NCBI GenBank assembly: GCA_937981955.1 | Contig: CALJNA010000069.1 | Span: forward strand, 1 to 47,537 | Length of the DNA stretch: 47,537 nt | Origin: an uncultured Granulosicoccaceae bacterium | GTDB lineage: Bacteria; Pseudomonadota; Gammaproteobacteria; Granulosicoccales; Granulosicoccaceae | Direction of reading: 5' to 3' | Part shown: positions 46,954 through 47,537 of the stretch, one piece after another | Numbering within the stretch: position 1 is the first letter of the stretch | Layout of the letters: the number at the start of each line of letters is the position of its first letter | Position numbers and translations under genes: made by a program | Notes under the pieces: model-generated | Told to the model about the DNA's origin: nothing | Databases searched by the model: none | Seen by the model: the letters and a program-made list of their open reading frames with translations, nothing else

Positions 46954-47320
46954 GGCAGAACACGTAAAGGATTACACTTCCACACTAAGGCTTTTTTGTG
47001 TCTTATGATTTCATCCAAATGCAACGCGATACACCGGGATTCAAAAACTTTGCGGGAATCGGAATCGTTGAACGATACCTATTCGGTTACCGGAGTGATG
47101 TATTACCAGTCAATGTATCACATCATTTTTTTGTCAAAAAAACAAACCAGCCCTACTGCACGTCAACTCACCACTGTGTATTAACTGATACGCGTTGTGT
47201 ATCAGCGTGCGTCCATACCAGTTGAAAACTGTTCACTTGTGCCAATTGACAATTCCTCACCGCGAGCAATATCATTTGCGATGTTAGCTCAGTCTGACAA
47301 TTCTATTAGAGGCCTTCCCG

Positions 47321-47537
47321 ATGCCCCGTCGCATGTCGCCCGAAAAAGAACGTGAATATGAAGAACTCCACGCCTTCATAGACTGGTTTGCCACGAACAT
47401 TCAAGACATTGATCCTGCTGATCCGGTCCACCCAACCATTGTTGGAAAGCGTATAGCAGAAGAACACGGCCGATCGAAAGCACTTCAGGGATTAAAGCAA
47501 GCTGCCAACGATACGGTTGAACAATACGTTGATGCAC
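47321..47537 (+). CDS. Unidentified protein, 3' end outside the window
   Basis: An open frame from the ATG at 47321 to the window edge (72 codons), with AGAGG about eight bases upstream. The visible part is charged and soluble, starts MPRRMSPEKEREYEELHAF, and includes DWFATNIQDIDPADPVHP and KRIAEEHGRSKALQGLKQA. I do not recognise it. The helical, charged ending might be a DNA-binding or regulatory segment, but nothing proves it. Confidence 0.55.
   Translation, partial: MPRRMSPEKEREYEELHAFIDWFATNIQDIDPADPVHPTIVGKRIAEEHGRSKALQGLKQAANDTVEQYVDA

Noticed and set aside
46996..47225. Two short plus-strand frames after ssrA
   Set aside because: They overlap each other, lack ribosome sites and show no known domain. 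A decayed integrase fragment was considered, but no integrase motif is visible.

Overview
The window is an unbroken stretch of chromosome from a gammaproteobacterium. The evidence is the smc-zipA-ligA cluster with divergent cysZ, the ndk-rlmN-pilW-yfgM-bamB-der cluster, the acpP-fabF-mltG-tmk-holB-pilZ cluster, msrPQ, a fused purL of about 1290 residues, and a tmRNA whose tag reads ANDDNYAMAA. The genus cannot be fixed from the sequence. I see no insertion sequence, prophage, integrase, tRNA, rRNA or CRISPR array.

Layout from the left. 189-2281 holds a secreted YHS-domain protein, a DoxX-like membrane protein and a DUF481 outer-membrane protein. 2340-5669 (minus strand) is a pyrophosphatase locus: a membrane-bound ion-pumping PPase followed by two closely similar soluble family I PPases. 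5872-7371 carries small DUF952 and DUF2164 proteins and a TerC-family transporter. 7391-22017 (minus) is a long run of housekeeping genes read as smc, zipA, ligA, dapB, fabD, fabG, acpP, fabF, mltG, tmk, holB, pilZ and a SET-domain gene. It covers chromosome organisation, division, replication, lysine/peptidoglycan precursors and fatty-acid synthesis. The plsX-fabH start of the usual fab cluster is absent, and dapB is translationally coupled to fabD instead.

22345-25436 (plus) carries cysZ, an M23 peptidase, an AraC regulator and a secreted PEBP/YbhB protein. 25519-33282 (minus) reads nrdR, an HslV-like Ntn hydrolase, ndk, rlmN, pilW, yfgM, bamB, der and a zinc-binding DUF6151-like protein. 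The rodZ-ispG-hisS block usual between rlmN/pilW and yfgM is missing. 33488-34471 is mdh. 34575-38319 is accessory: an orphan GAF protein, a stand-alone wHTH-like domain protein, and msrQ/msrP. 38615-40810 encodes a large protein resembling the DUF4011 domain of giant defence-type helicases, but with no helicase or nuclease. purL, a second DUF481 protein and ssrA follow. Downstream of the tmRNA terminator is a strongly folded, gene-free element. The window ends inside an unidentified gene.

The best candidates for undescribed biology are the helicase-less DUF4011-like protein, the Ser1 HslV-like hydrolase without HslU, the folded element after ssrA, and the triple pyrophosphatase locus.
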